Assembly: GCA_023391285.1 (NCBI GenBank)
Contig: JAEWBF010000126.1
Location: 124,001-188,000 of the forward strand
Length of the DNA stretch: 64,000 nucleotides
Direction: 5' to 3'
Origin: Verrucomicrobiota bacterium
GTDB taxonomy: Bacteria; Verrucomicrobiota; Verrucomicrobiia; Opitutales; Opitutaceae
This document shows, piece by piece, positions 49,658-58,456 of the stretch. Position numbers and translations under genes: made by a program. The notes beneath the pieces are model-generated. The model worked only from the letters and a program-made list of their open reading frames with translations. It did not search any database and was not told where the DNA came from. How positions within the stretch are numbered: the stretch's first letter is position 1; the number at the start of each line of letters is the position of its first letter.

Positions 49658-51016
49658 ATGAAAATCTGCTGTATTGGTGCGGGCTATGTCGGAGGACCGA
49701 CGATGGCCATGATCGCGTTGAAAGCTCCCGATATCGAAGTGCGGGTCGTGGACATGAATTCCGCGCGGATCGCGGCGTGGAATTCGGACCAGCTGCCGAT
49801 CTATGAGCCCGGGTTGGATGACGTGGTGCGGCAGGCCCGGGGGCGTAATCTTCATTTCTCGACGGATGTGCGGGGAGCGATCAACGACTCGGACATCATC
49901 TTTGTGGCGGTGAATACGCCGACGAAGAACTATGGCGTAGGCTCGGGCCGCGCGGCAGATCTGCGCTTCATCGAATCGGTGGCGCGAACGATCGCGGAGG
50001 TGGCGACGACGCCGAAGATCATCGTCGAAAAGTCGACGATCCCCGTGAAGACCGCGGAGACGATCAAGGACATTCTGGCGGCGAATGCGCGTGGCGTGAA
50101 GTTCGAGGTGTTGTCGAATCCCGAGTTTCTGGCGGAAGGGACCGCGATCGCGGACCTGCATGAGCCTGATCGCGTGTTGATTGGCGGAGAGCGCACGCCA
50201 GGCGGCGAGGCGGCGGTGGCGACGTTGGTGGAAGTTTACGGCCGGTGGGTGCCGCGGGACCGCATCATCACGACCAATCTTTGGTCGTCGGAACTCTCGA
50301 AGCTCGTCGCGAACGCCTTTCTGGCGCAGCGCATTTCCTCGATCAATTCGATCTCGGCGTTGTGCGAAGCGACGGGCGCGGACGTGGATGAAGTCGCGCA
50401 CGCGATTGGCAAGGATTCACGCATTGGGCCGAAGTTTCTGAAGGCGTCGGTTGGTTTTGGCGGATCCTGTTTCCAGAAGGATATCCTTAACCTGGTGTAT
50501 CTGTGCGAGCACTTCGGTTTGCCGGAAGTCGCGTCGTATTGGGAAGGCGTGGTCCGGATGAACGATTGGCAGAAACGCCGCTTCGCGACGCGGATCGTGA
50601 AAGCGTTGTTCAATTCCGTCGCGGACAAGAAAATCGCGCTGCTTGGTTTTGCCTTCAAGAAGGACACCAACGACACCCGCGAGTCGGCAGCGATCTCGGT
50701 ATGTCGCGACCTGCTGGCCGAGCAGGCTCATGTGACGATCTATGATCCGAAGGTGCCGGCGGATGAAATTCGACGAGATATGAAAGCCGTCGGGGCGGAT
50801 CTGACAAAGCTGACGGTGACGGCCGATGCGTATGAAGCAGCCAAAGGCGCGCATGCGATCGCGATCTTGACGGAGTGGGATGAGTTCAAAGCGCTCGATT
50901 ACGGACGGATCTTCGAGGCGATGAGCAAGCCAGCCTTCCTGTTCGACGGCCGGAACATTCTCGATCTCAAGACACTTAGGGAGACGGGCTTCCGCGTTTT
51001 TGGGATAGGTAAGTAG
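49658..51016 (+). CDS. UDP-glucose 6-dehydrogenase (animal-like type)
   Basis: NAD-dependent dehydrogenase making UDP-glucuronate for surface polysaccharides; 452 residues. GAGYVGGPT (7-15) is the Rossmann nucleotide loop. EKSTIPVKTAE, NPEFLAEGTAI and GFGGSCFQKDILNLVYLCE follow, with Cys271 as the catalytic cysteine (human enzyme Cys276). FAFKKDTNDTRESAAI is the C-terminal UDP-sugar domain. The wording SVGFGGSCFQKD and GVGSGRAADLRFIE is that of the animal/plant-type enzymes rather than the common short bacterial Ugd. AGGAAA before the ATG is a reasonable ribosome site. The TAG stop begins a hairpin. Confidence 0.93.
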   Translation: MKICCIGAGYVGGPTMAMIALKAPDIEVRVVDMNSARIAAWNSDQLPIYEPGLDDVVRQARGRNLHFSTDVRGAINDSDIIFVAVNTPTKNYGVGSGRAADLRFIESVARTIAEVATTPKIIVEKSTIPVKTAETIKDILAANARGVKFEVLSNPEFLAEGTAIADLHEPDRVLIGGERTPGGEAAVATLVEVYGRWVPRDRIITTNLWSSELSKLVANAFLAQRISSINSISALCEATGADVDEVAHAIGKDSRIGPKFLKASVGFGGSCFQKDILNLVYLCEHFGLPEVASYWEGVVRMNDWQKRRFATRIVKALFNSVADKKIALLGFAFKKDTNDTRESAAISVCRDLLAEQAHVTIYDPKVPADEIRRDMKAVGADLTKLTVTADAYEAAKGAHAIAILTEWDEFKALDYGRIFEAMSKPAFLFDGRNILDLKTLRETGFRVFGIGK

Positions 51017-51034
51017 GAAATATTTTATTTCCTA
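51014..51034 (+). terminator. AT-rich stem-loop overlapping the ugd stop
   Basis: TAGGAAATA, TTT, TATTTCCTA: a perfect 9-bp stem with a 3-nt loop. The TAG of the left arm is the stop codon of the UDP-glucose dehydrogenase. It is AT-rich and lacks a T-run, so it may be an RNA-processing or stability signal rather than a classical terminator. Confidence 0.5.
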
Positions 51035-51059
51035 AGTCGTTGGTTGCTAGGGGCTGGGC

Positions 51060-51116
51060 TTCCTTGCCTACTTACTAGGTAAGGAAGGGGTTCGACATCT
51101 AGGGTTAAACTCCTAG
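51060..51116. other. Two further stem-loops upstream of the giant surface protein
   Basis: TTCCTTGCCTA, CTTAC, TAGGTAAGGAA (51060-51086) pairs over 11 bp with one G-U. CTAGG, 8 bases, CCTAG (51099-51116) forms a smaller stem. With the hairpin at 51014 they fill most of the 122-base gap. CTAG occurs four times here, although it is rare in the rest of the window. Confidence 0.55.
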
Positions 51117-51138
51117 TTGAGCACTATCCAGTTTCCCT

Positions 51139-54100
51139 ATGCGTGCTCAAGATTTCCCCCTGGTCCTAGCGAGAATTTGGCGAGCGATGGCTTTATGCGT
51201 CGCGCTGGTCGGGGTTTCGACGTCGGCGTGGGCGCAGTGGGGCCCGCCCGCTGGCGGGGATGAAATCCTCTATAACCCGAAGGTAACTCAGCAGCAGCAA
51301 GGGGTTCAGCCTTTCACGACCTATTACGACCTGACCATCACGTCGCCGGGTAACCTGGGAGTGGGCGTGTGGACGGTTGCGATGGTTCTGACGGTGGAAG
51401 AAGCGCCTGACGGGGTTGATGAGCAGACATCGGCGTCGTTCATCACCTTCGTCGATCCGCTCCTCGGATTGCCGAAGAACACGCTGGTCTTCACCGGCCC
51501 GAACCAGTCGCAGGTGGTCCGAGTGCGCACGAACATCCCGGTGGGATCGGACGATGGTAATTTCAAATATTTGATCACCACTGCCGGATGGCCGGCGGGT
51601 TTCAAGGATGAGGGAACGCGCATCAATGCGCAGGCGCAGCTGCCGGCGGGTTTGGCGCCTCCGATCGTATCGATCGACACACCGGCCGATGGCACGGAGT
51701 TCACTTATGTGGTGGGCGGACCGGCGGTTCCGGTGAAGATCGAAGTTTCGGGAGCCGCGACTCCCGCGGCTCCAGTGGATACGTTGGAAGCGACGCTGAG
51801 CGGCGAGACCGAAGACGGGGTTCCCTTCATGACCGACATGCCTTTGGCGCTCGTCCTTACTGGGCTCGGCACGCCTGACACCTTGGGCGCGGTGACGGTG
51901 CCGGTGACCCAATCTGGAACCTACACGATCACAGCGGAGGCTACGAATCGGCGCGGCTCGAGTTTCACCTCAAGCACGTTTGTTGTCGTGCAGGAAGTGC
52001 CGCCGCCGACGGTGGTGATCAATCCGCCGGCGAACAACCCGACCTACACTTACGTCCGCGGGCTTACCTCGACGACGGTGCCGTATGCGTTTGTTGGTTC
52101 TTCCCCGCTGGGTGAGATCCTGACGCTGACGGCCACGCTCGACGGCGAAGCCTTCACGCCGGATGAACTGCATGATCTGGGAACACTCGTCGCGACCGGC
52201 GCGGGAGAATTCGTTTTCGATGCCAACACACCGGACGGCCTGGGTGAGCACACGATCGCGGTAACGGCGACGAGTCCCTACGGCACGGCAACCGCGACGG
52301 CGACCTTTGTTGTGGCGGAGGAGGTGCCGGAGATTTCGGTGAACATCGCGAGTCCGATCGATGGCGCGAGCATTCCGCTGCCGCCCGATGCTTCGCCGCT
52401 GAATCTGGCGTTTAGTTTTACCGGCGCAGCCACCAAAGGCGCTCCCGTGACTGCGATCGCGGCGACGCTTACGGATGACGACGACATCACCACGCCGTTG
52501 ACGCTTGCGTCCAAGACCGGCTTGGAGACGCCGACTGCGACGGGTGCGGGCACAATGTTCAATTTGCGTCCGGGAACTTACACGCTGGATGCGACGGCGA
52601 CGAATACCGCGTTGGGATTGAACGCGTTTGATTCGGTGACGTTCACCGTCACGCCGCCCCCGCCTCCGACGATCGTGTTCACGAAGGCGCCAGATGCCAC
52701 TTACACGACCCTGCGCGGCAAATCCCTGACGATCCCGTTTGCGATCAAGACGAGCAGCACCGGGGCGTATATCGTCAGCCAGAGTGTCACCATGGATGGC
52801 GATGCGGTGGCGATCAGCTCCACGGCCAATGGCACTGCGCTCACGGCGACGGGGAATGGGACGCTCACGATTCCGGCCCCCAACAACGGCACCTCCGAAT
52901 ACGCCTTGGTGGCGACAGGAGTGGACACCTATGGCCAGACCGTGAGCACGCAAGTTTCCTTCCAGGTGACCGTGAACGACCCTGTCATCACGATTGCGAT
53001 CAATCCGCAGATTGCGGCCAACTCGCCCTACACGTTGCCCGCGAGTGGCACGTTGAACATTCCCTTTGTGTTCACCGGCAACATCACGGCCGGCGCGACG
53101 GTTGACACCATCACGGGCACGCTTTCCGGAACACCAGTGACGATTTCGAGCACTACGGGGCTGGGCACGTCGTCGACGGCGACGGCGTCGGGCAATCTCG
53201 TCATCACGAAGCCGGGCGTTTATACGGTGACCGCGACTGATACGAACACCGCGGCGGGGATCAGCGCGACGACGTCCGCCACGTTTGAAGTGAAGGGCAC
53301 GGCTGCGCCGACGCTGAAGGTCACGATCACTCAATCGCCGCAGTCCGTTTATACGGTGTGCGATCCTTGCGAGACGCTCCGCATTCCGGTGGCGTTCACC
53401 GCGCAGTCGAACGGTAACAAAGTCAAGACGCTCACCGCCACGCTCGACGGCAAGTCGGTTTCGCTGAGTTCCACCAGCGGACTCAACACCGCGACCGCCA
53501 AAGGAACTGCGACCCTCAGCGTGCGCGGGGCTGGTGAGCACGTGTTTGTGGTCAAGGCGACGGATACCAAGGGCCAGGTCGCTACGACGACGGTGACGTT
53601 CAAGGTGGTCGTGAAGAAGCCGGAGATCGGGCTCACCATTCACGCTCCCGGCGACGGCACGGTTTACTCGCTCGCGGGCGATTCCCGCTACTGCGGCGAT
53701 AGCTCCATCAGCATTCCGTTCTCGTTCAGCTCGACGATTTCCGACGGGGCGACCATCGACGGCATTTCGGCGATGCTCAACGGCAGCTCGATCAGCCTGA
53801 GCAAATCGGGCGTTGGCACCTCGAATGCGAAAGGCACGGGGACGTTGAAGATCTCGAAGGCGGGCACCTACACGTTCACGGCGAAAAGCTATGACAACTC
53901 GTGCAATGTCAGCGCGACGAAATCGGTGACGTTTACGGTCAAAGCCTCGGAGCCGCCGACCGTGACGATCACGTCGCCTTCGGAAACGAACATCTCGATC
54001 TTCAACTGCCAGCCGCGCAGCGTCGGGTTTTCGTTCAAGGTGAGCAGCAAGTCGGGTGGCATCTCGAAACTCACGGCCAAGCTCGATGGTTCTTCTCTGA

Positions 54101-54906
54101 ATGTTACGGCGAGCGGGCTCGGCAGTTCGAATGCGACGGGTTCCGGAACGATGTCGGTGAAGACGACAGGCAAACACGTTCTCACGGTGACCGCGACGGA
54201 CAAGGGCGGCACGACGACGAAGTCGTTCACCTTCTACGCTGTGGCGCAGACGGCGAAGCCCTCGATCTCTATCCTCGATCCGAAGAACGGCGAAGAGTTC
54301 AGCTATGAAGCGGGGAAGAATCCGCCTGCGATTCCGTTCTCGGTCCTCGCGAAGTCGAACGCCTCGATTTCCTCGATCAAGGTCGCGTTGAACGGCTGCG
54401 ATGTGAATGTCTCGAAGACCGGCCTCGGCTCGGAAGAGGCGAAAGGCACGGGTTATCTCACCATCAAGGAACCGGGCACTTACACGCTGACGGCGACCAC
54501 GACCAGCGGCGGGGTGAGCGCGAGCACGAAGGTGACCTTCAAGGTGAAGAAGACCCAGGAAGACACGAAATGCGGCATCGACTGGAAAGGCTTCCTGAAG
54601 GAGGGCAAGTCGCCGAAGGGCGGCGACTCGGCGAAGGTCGAGTGCAAGGTCGTGACGGGCTCGAGCAAAAAGAGCCTGCGCGATCATACGGTGCAGTTCG
54701 CCGTGTGCGAAGTGCGCGACAATGGCAGCTATGGTCCCTCGAAACTCTATGGTTCGTCCCACTATACGATCAACAGCGACAACGAATACTGCCTGAAAGT
54801 CCCGACGAGCTATGGCAAGAAGCGCTATCGCGTGGACGTCTACTACTGCGCGCCTGGCAGCAACAAGGCGAAGATCGTCGGATCGAAGGAGTTCAAGACA
54901 AAGTAA
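51139..54906 (+). CDS. Giant secreted protein of tandem Ig-like domains
   Basis: A 1255-residue exported protein. The signal peptide (about 1-32) is followed by a unique N-terminal domain (about 36-170, GGDEILYNPKVTQQQQG and on). About nine Ig-like repeats of roughly 105 residues begin near 173, 287, 395, 510, 615, 720, 828, 940 and 1043. Each opens with a PPxVxIxxPxxG-type strand. Each then has TLTATLDGxxVxLSSTxGL, an AKGTGTLxI strand and a GTYTLTATxTN-type close. A Cys- and Lys-rich C-terminal domain (about 1140-1255, CGIDWKGF to KEFKTK) is unlike the repeats. This architecture suits an adhesin, matrix or fibre protein. No anchor or known sorting signal was recognised. It follows an unusual AT-rich leader. 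Confidence 0.85.
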   Translation: MRAQDFPLVLARIWRAMALCVALVGVSTSAWAQWGPPAGGDEILYNPKVTQQQQGVQPFTTYYDLTITSPGNLGVGVWTVAMVLTVEEAPDGVDEQTSASFITFVDPLLGLPKNTLVFTGPNQSQVVRVRTNIPVGSDDGNFKYLITTAGWPAGFKDEGTRINAQAQLPAGLAPPIVSIDTPADGTEFTYVVGGPAVPVKIEVSGAATPAAPVDTLEATLSGETEDGVPFMTDMPLALVLTGLGTPDTLGAVTVPVTQSGTYTITAEATNRRGSSFTSSTFVVVQEVPPPTVVINPPANNPTYTYVRGLTSTTVPYAFVGSSPLGEILTLTATLDGEAFTPDELHDLGTLVATGAGEFVFDANTPDGLGEHTIAVTATSPYGTATATATFVVAEEVPEISVNIASPIDGASIPLPPDASPLNLAFSFTGAATKGAPVTAIAATLTDDDDITTPLTLASKTGLETPTATGAGTMFNLRPGTYTLDATATNTALGLNAFDSVTFTVTPPPPPTIVFTKAPDATYTTLRGKSLTIPFAIKTSSTGAYIVSQSVTMDGDAVAISSTANGTALTATGNGTLTIPAPNNGTSEYALVATGVDTYGQTVSTQVSFQVTVNDPVITIAINPQIAANSPYTLPASGTLNIPFVFTGNITAGATVDTITGTLSGTPVTISSTTGLGTSSTATASGNLVITKPGVYTVTATDTNTAAGISATTSATFEVKGTAAPTLKVTITQSPQSVYTVCDPCETLRIPVAFTAQSNGNKVKTLTATLDGKSVSLSSTSGLNTATAKGTATLSVRGAGEHVFVVKATDTKGQVATTTVTFKVVVKKPEIGLTIHAPGDGTVYSLAGDSRYCGDSSISIPFSFSSTISDGATIDGISAMLNGSSISLSKSGVGTSNAKGTGTLKISKAGTYTFTAKSYDNSCNVSATKSVTFTVKASEPPTVTITSPSETNISIFNCQPRSVGFSFKVSSKSGGISKLTAKLDGSSLNVTASGLGSSNATGSGTMSVKTTGKHVLTVTATDKGGTTTKSFTFYAVAQTAKPSISILDPKNGEEFSYEAGKNPPAIPFSVLAKSNASISSIKVALNGCDVNVSKTGLGSEEAKGTGYLTIKEPGTYTLTATTTSGGVSASTKVTFKVKKTQEDTKCGIDWKGFLKEGKSPKGGDSAKVECKVVTGSSKKSLRDHTVQFAVCEVRDNGSYGPSKLYGSSHYTINSDNEYCLKVPTSYGKKRYRVDVYYCAPGSNKAKIVGSKEFKTK

Positions 54907-54954
54907 TCGTCCGTCACGAGGCGGATGAACTCCGCCTCCTGCGTTCTCCAGCAA

Positions 54955-54985
54955 AACGCCGCACGGAAATCCGGGCGGCGTTTTT
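54955..54985 (+). terminator. Intrinsic terminator of the giant surface protein gene
   Basis: AACGCCGC, inner CGG-AAAT-CCG, GCGGCGTT, then T residues. A second hairpin GAGGCGGA-TGAAC-TCCGCCTC lies just before it at 54918-54938. Confidence 0.88.
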
Positions 54986-55019
54986 GTTAACTCGACGAGC
55001 GAACGTAGTGGCGGATTGG

Positions 55020-55610
55020 TTACGCGGGGAGTTTTTGCAACTCCGCTTTGAGCACGCCGATGCAGGGAAGATTTCGATAGCGCTCGGCGAAATCGAGACC
55101 GTAGCCGACGACGAACTTGTCGGGGATTTCAAACCCAACGAAGTCGGCTTCGAACTCGACTTCACGCCGCGCTTTTTTGTCGAGCAGGACGCAGCTGCGC
55201 AGGCTGGCGGGACGCAGCTTCCGGGCGAGCGAGGTGACGAGGGCAAGCGTTTTGCCGGTGTCGAGAATGTCGTCGATCATGAGCACGTCGCGACCTTTGA
55301 TGTCGAGCGTGAGGGCGGCGACGATCTGAGGTGTGCCGACGGATTTCGTGCGGTTGCCATAGCTGGAAACGCGGATGCAATCCAGCCGCACGGGGTTGTC
55401 GATTTCCCGCATGAGGTCAGCGGTGAACATGACGGCGCCGTTGATGAGGGAAATGATCGTGAACTCGCGATCGCCATAGACGGCCTTGATTTCGCGGGCG
55501 AGACCCCGAACGCGGCGCTTGATCTGCTCCTCGGTGTAGAGCACCGCTTCGAGATCGGGATGCAAGGTTCGACGGCGGGAACGAGCCTTCGAGGTAGCGG
55601 CCGTGGGCAT
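55020..55610 (-). CDS. hpt: Hypoxanthine-guanine phosphoribosyltransferase
   Basis: Purine-salvage enzyme converting hypoxanthine or guanine plus PRPP to IMP or GMP; 196 residues. The PRPP-binding motif is VLMIDDILDTGKT (109-121). SLINGAVMFTADL is the substrate loop and VRLDCIRVSSYGNRTKS the flexible catalytic loop. FVVGYGLDFAERYRNLP is the C-terminal family block. ATG 55610 gives a short basic N-terminal extension. A pyrimidine-rich tract precedes the start. In Firmicutes hpt sits between tilS and ftsH; here it is 5.5 kb away and inverted. It is divergent from the ABC ATPase with 121 bases between. Confidence 0.95.
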   Translation of the reverse strand: MPTAATSKARSRRRTLHPDLEAVLYTEEQIKRRVRGLAREIKAVYGDREFTIISLINGAVMFTADLMREIDNPVRLDCIRVSSYGNRTKSVGTPQIVAALTLDIKGRDVLMIDDILDTGKTLALVTSLARKLRPASLRSCVLLDKKARREVEFEADFVGFEIPDKFVVGYGLDFAERYRNLPCIGVLKAELQKLPA

Positions 55611-55731
55611 GGCAAAAGGGAGACAAACGGTGCAGCGGCTGGCAAACGGAACCACAGGTTCGGACGGGTTTATTATTTTGACTCGCGCGGAGCCGGAATC
55701 TTGCTTCGCGCGCCGGCGCGGGGCCGCTGTC

Positions 55732-56802
55732 ATGATATCGATCCGTATCCAGAAACTCACCAAGCGCTTCGGAGCGGTCACGGCCTTGCGCGACCTCGAT
55801 CTAACGATCGAACCGGGAGAACTCTTCTTTCTGCTCGGTCCGAGCGGGTGCGGAAAAACGACGCTGCTGCGAAGCATGGCGGGATTCTACATCCCGGACG
55901 AAGGGAAGATTCTTTTCGGCGAAGAGGACGTGACGCGGTTGGCGCCGCACAAACGGAACACGGGGATGATGTTTCAGAGCTACGCGTTGTGGCCGCACAT
56001 GACGGTGGCGGAGAACGTGGCGTTTGGATTGGAGGAGCGGAAGGTGCCGAAGGCGGAAATAGCTCGGCGCGTGGGTGAAGCGCTCGAATCGGTGAAGATG
56101 GGAAGCTATGCGGAGCGACGGCCGAACCAATTGTCGGGAGGGCAGCAACAGCGGGTGGCGCTGGCGCGGGCGTTGGTCATTCGGCCGCGGTGTTTGCTGC
56201 TCGACGAGCCGCTCTCGAATCTCGATGCGAAACTACGACTGGAAATGCGGGCGGAGATTCGGCGCGTGTGCAAGGAGTTCAAACTGACGACGGTGTATGT
56301 GACACACGATCAGAAGGAGGCGCTTTCGATCTCGGACCGGATGGCGATCCTCGAGAGCGGACGGGTGCTGCAGGTCGGAACGCCGCGGGAGATTTATCGA
56401 CGGCCGGTGCGGAAGACGGTGGCGAACTTCATCGGCGAAACGGATTTCATCGCCGGAACGGTAGAGCGGGTGGCCGACGGGCGCGTGTTCGTGCGGACGC
56501 AGATTGGCGCCTTCGAAGGCGTGCCCGGCGATGCGACGAATGTTCCGGCGGCGCATGATGTCGTGACACTTTCGATACGCCCGGAATGTTGGAAGCTCAG
56601 CCGCGAAGCGCCGGAGAAGAATGGCGTCAAAGGGCGGATCGGAGAGGCGATTTACCTGGGCGAGGTGGCGCAATACGAGTTTGTGGCGGGCGGCGCGGCG
56701 CTGAAGATCTTCGAGTTGAATCCGCGGTTTGTCGGGGCGGCGGCGAGTGGTGAGTTATACGCGAGCGCCGATCCGGAAGACGTGGTGGTGTTGAGGGAGT
56801 GA
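55732..56802 (+). CDS. Iron/putrescine-type ABC transporter ATPase (FbpC/PotA-like)
   Basis: ATP-binding subunit of an importer of the FbpC/PotA/phosphonate class, 356 residues. Walker A GPSGCGKTT (about 36), Q-loop MMFQSYALWPHMTVAENVAFGL, signature LSGGQQQRVALARAL, Walker B CLLLDEPLSNLD and switch VTHDQKEAL are present. A C-terminal TOBE-type domain (about 285-356, VVTLSIRPECWKL, GRIGEAIYLGEVAQYEF) is also present. The next gene is an iron-type binding protein, 37 bases on, but no permease gene follows. The start at MISIRIQKLTKRFG fits the family. Confidence 0.93.
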   Translation: MISIRIQKLTKRFGAVTALRDLDLTIEPGELFFLLGPSGCGKTTLLRSMAGFYIPDEGKILFGEEDVTRLAPHKRNTGMMFQSYALWPHMTVAENVAFGLEERKVPKAEIARRVGEALESVKMGSYAERRPNQLSGGQQQRVALARALVIRPRCLLLDEPLSNLDAKLRLEMRAEIRRVCKEFKLTTVYVTHDQKEALSISDRMAILESGRVLQVGTPREIYRRPVRKTVANFIGETDFIAGTVERVADGRVFVRTQIGAFEGVPGDATNVPAAHDVVTLSIRPECWKLSREAPEKNGVKGRIGEAIYLGEVAQYEFVAGGAALKIFELNPRFVGAAASGELYASADPEDVVVLRE

Positions 56803-56839
56803 ACACGGTGAGGCGCCGAGCAGAGTTCGAGGACGGCAG

Positions 56840-58450
56840 ATGCTAAAACGGGCGATCATTCTTTTGATGCTGGCGGGGATTGTCGCCCTGCCGTTTTTGC
56901 TGAGACCGGAGCAGCGGCGGCTGGAGCGGGCGGATGATACCTTGACGATCATCACGCCGCACAATGAGGCGATTCGACACGAGTTCGGCGTCGGATTCCG
57001 GAAATGGTATCGCGAGAAGACAGGACGGACGGTGGCGTTGGACTGGCGCGTGATTGGCGGGACGAGTGAGATCGCGCGATTTCTGGAGTCCGAGTATGTG
57101 GCGGCGTTTCGCAATTATTGGACGGGCGAGTTGGGCCGGGTGTGGAGCAGCGAAGTGCAAGCGGGATTCGCGAATGCGCGGCTCGGACCCGAGGCGTCGG
57201 CGGACGCGCGGGCGGCGCGAGAAGCCTTTCTGGCCTCGGAGGTGAGCTGCGGCATCGATCTGTTTTTTGGCGGCGGGAGTTACGATTTCATGCTGCAGGC
57301 GGACGCGGGCCGCATTGTGTCGACGGGAGGGAGCGAACGGCGGGCGGAGTGGCTGAACGAAGCGGTGGTGCCGCGGGAATTTGCGGGCGAAGTTTATCGC
57401 GACCGCGAAGGCCGCTGGGTAGGGAATGTGCTGAGTAGTTACGGCATCATTTATAATCGGGATGCATTGCGGCGGTTGGGGATCGAAGAACCGCCGGAGC
57501 GGTGGCGCGATTTGGCGGATCCGCGATTGATCGGTGAAGTCGCGCTGGCCGATCCCACCAAGAGCAGTTCGATCGCGAAGGCGTTCGAGAATGTGATTCA
57601 GCAGGAAATGCAGCGGCGGGCGCGGGTGGGAACGGGCAACGCCGAGGAAGAGGCGGCGGCGGTGCGGGACGGATGGCTGGCGGGCTTGCGATGGCTGCAG
57701 CTGATCGGAGCGAACGCGCGTTATTTCACCGACTCTTCGCAGAAGCCGCCGATCGATGTTGCGCAGGGAAATTGCGCGGCGGGAATTTGCATCGATTTCT
57801 ATGGACGAGCGCAGGCCGAGGTGGCGGCGCAGCGGAGCGGGGCAGACGAAGGGCGGTTGGGTTTTTCGACTCCGCGCGGAGGGACGGTGCCATCGGTGGA
57901 TCCAATCGCGATCCTGCGCGGAGCGCCGCATCGCGAGGTGGCGGAAGCGTTCATCGATTTCACGCTCGCGATGGAAGGGCAGAAGTTGTGGAACTTCCGG
58001 CCGGGCACGCCGGGCGGACCGGAGCGCTATGCGTTGCGGCGCTTGCCGGTGCGGCGGGACTTTTACGGGAACGCGGAGTGGGAGACATTTCGCAGCGATC
58101 CGGACGAGCATCCCTTCGAGGAGGATGACCAATTGGTTTATCGCGCGGAACGCACCGGGCATTTGTTTCGCGAGATGGCGTTTATCATCCGTGTCATGGC
58201 TTTGGATACGCACGGCGAACTGCAGCGCGCGTGGCGCGCGATTGCAGCGGCTTCTGGTCCGGCGAAGGAAGAGGCGCTTGCGGTGCTGCAGGATCTTTCG
58301 GCGGTGAGCTACGAGCGGGCCCGCGGGGAGATCAAACGGGCGCTGAGTTCGAAGAACAAGGCGGAGGAACTCGCGCTGGGACGCCGCCTCGGCGATGGGT
58401 TTCGCGAAAATTACCGGCGCGCGGAAGCGATCGCGAAGGGGACAAAGTAG
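56840..58450 (+). CDS. Iron-type ABC extracellular solute-binding protein
   Basis: Periplasmic or membrane-tethered binding protein of 536 residues, larger than typical AfuA/FutA proteins (about 340). It starts with a hydrophobic signal/anchor (about 4-22). The two-lobe solute-binding fold follows: TLTIITPHNEAIRHEFGVGFRKWY, GNVLSSYGIIYNRDALRRLGI, PTKSSSIAKAFENVIQQEM and DFTLAMEGQKLWNFRPGTPGGPE. The C-terminal 120 residues are a helical extension (ALDTHGELQRAWRAIAAASG and on) not usual in the family. Ligand unknown; iron(III) or a phosphonate is plausible. The matching permease is missing from the locus. Confidence 0.85.
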   Translation: MLKRAIILLMLAGIVALPFLLRPEQRRLERADDTLTIITPHNEAIRHEFGVGFRKWYREKTGRTVALDWRVIGGTSEIARFLESEYVAAFRNYWTGELGRVWSSEVQAGFANARLGPEASADARAAREAFLASEVSCGIDLFFGGGSYDFMLQADAGRIVSTGGSERRAEWLNEAVVPREFAGEVYRDREGRWVGNVLSSYGIIYNRDALRRLGIEEPPERWRDLADPRLIGEVALADPTKSSSIAKAFENVIQQEMQRRARVGTGNAEEEAAAVRDGWLAGLRWLQLIGANARYFTDSSQKPPIDVAQGNCAAGICIDFYGRAQAEVAAQRSGADEGRLGFSTPRGGTVPSVDPIAILRGAPHREVAEAFIDFTLAMEGQKLWNFRPGTPGGPERYALRRLPVRRDFYGNAEWETFRSDPDEHPFEEDDQLVYRAERTGHLFREMAFIIRVMALDTHGELQRAWRAIAAASGPAKEEALAVLQDLSAVSYERARGEIKRALSSKNKAEELALGRRLGDGFRENYRRAEAIAKGTK

Positions 58451-58456
58451 CGGCGA

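Noticed and set aside
51970..54954. A 994-codon open frame antisense to the giant surface protein
   Set aside because: Its translation is Arg-rich without any recognisable domain or signal, and it exists because the sense gene uses few codons that give antisense stops. The sense frame has a signal peptide and clear repeats.
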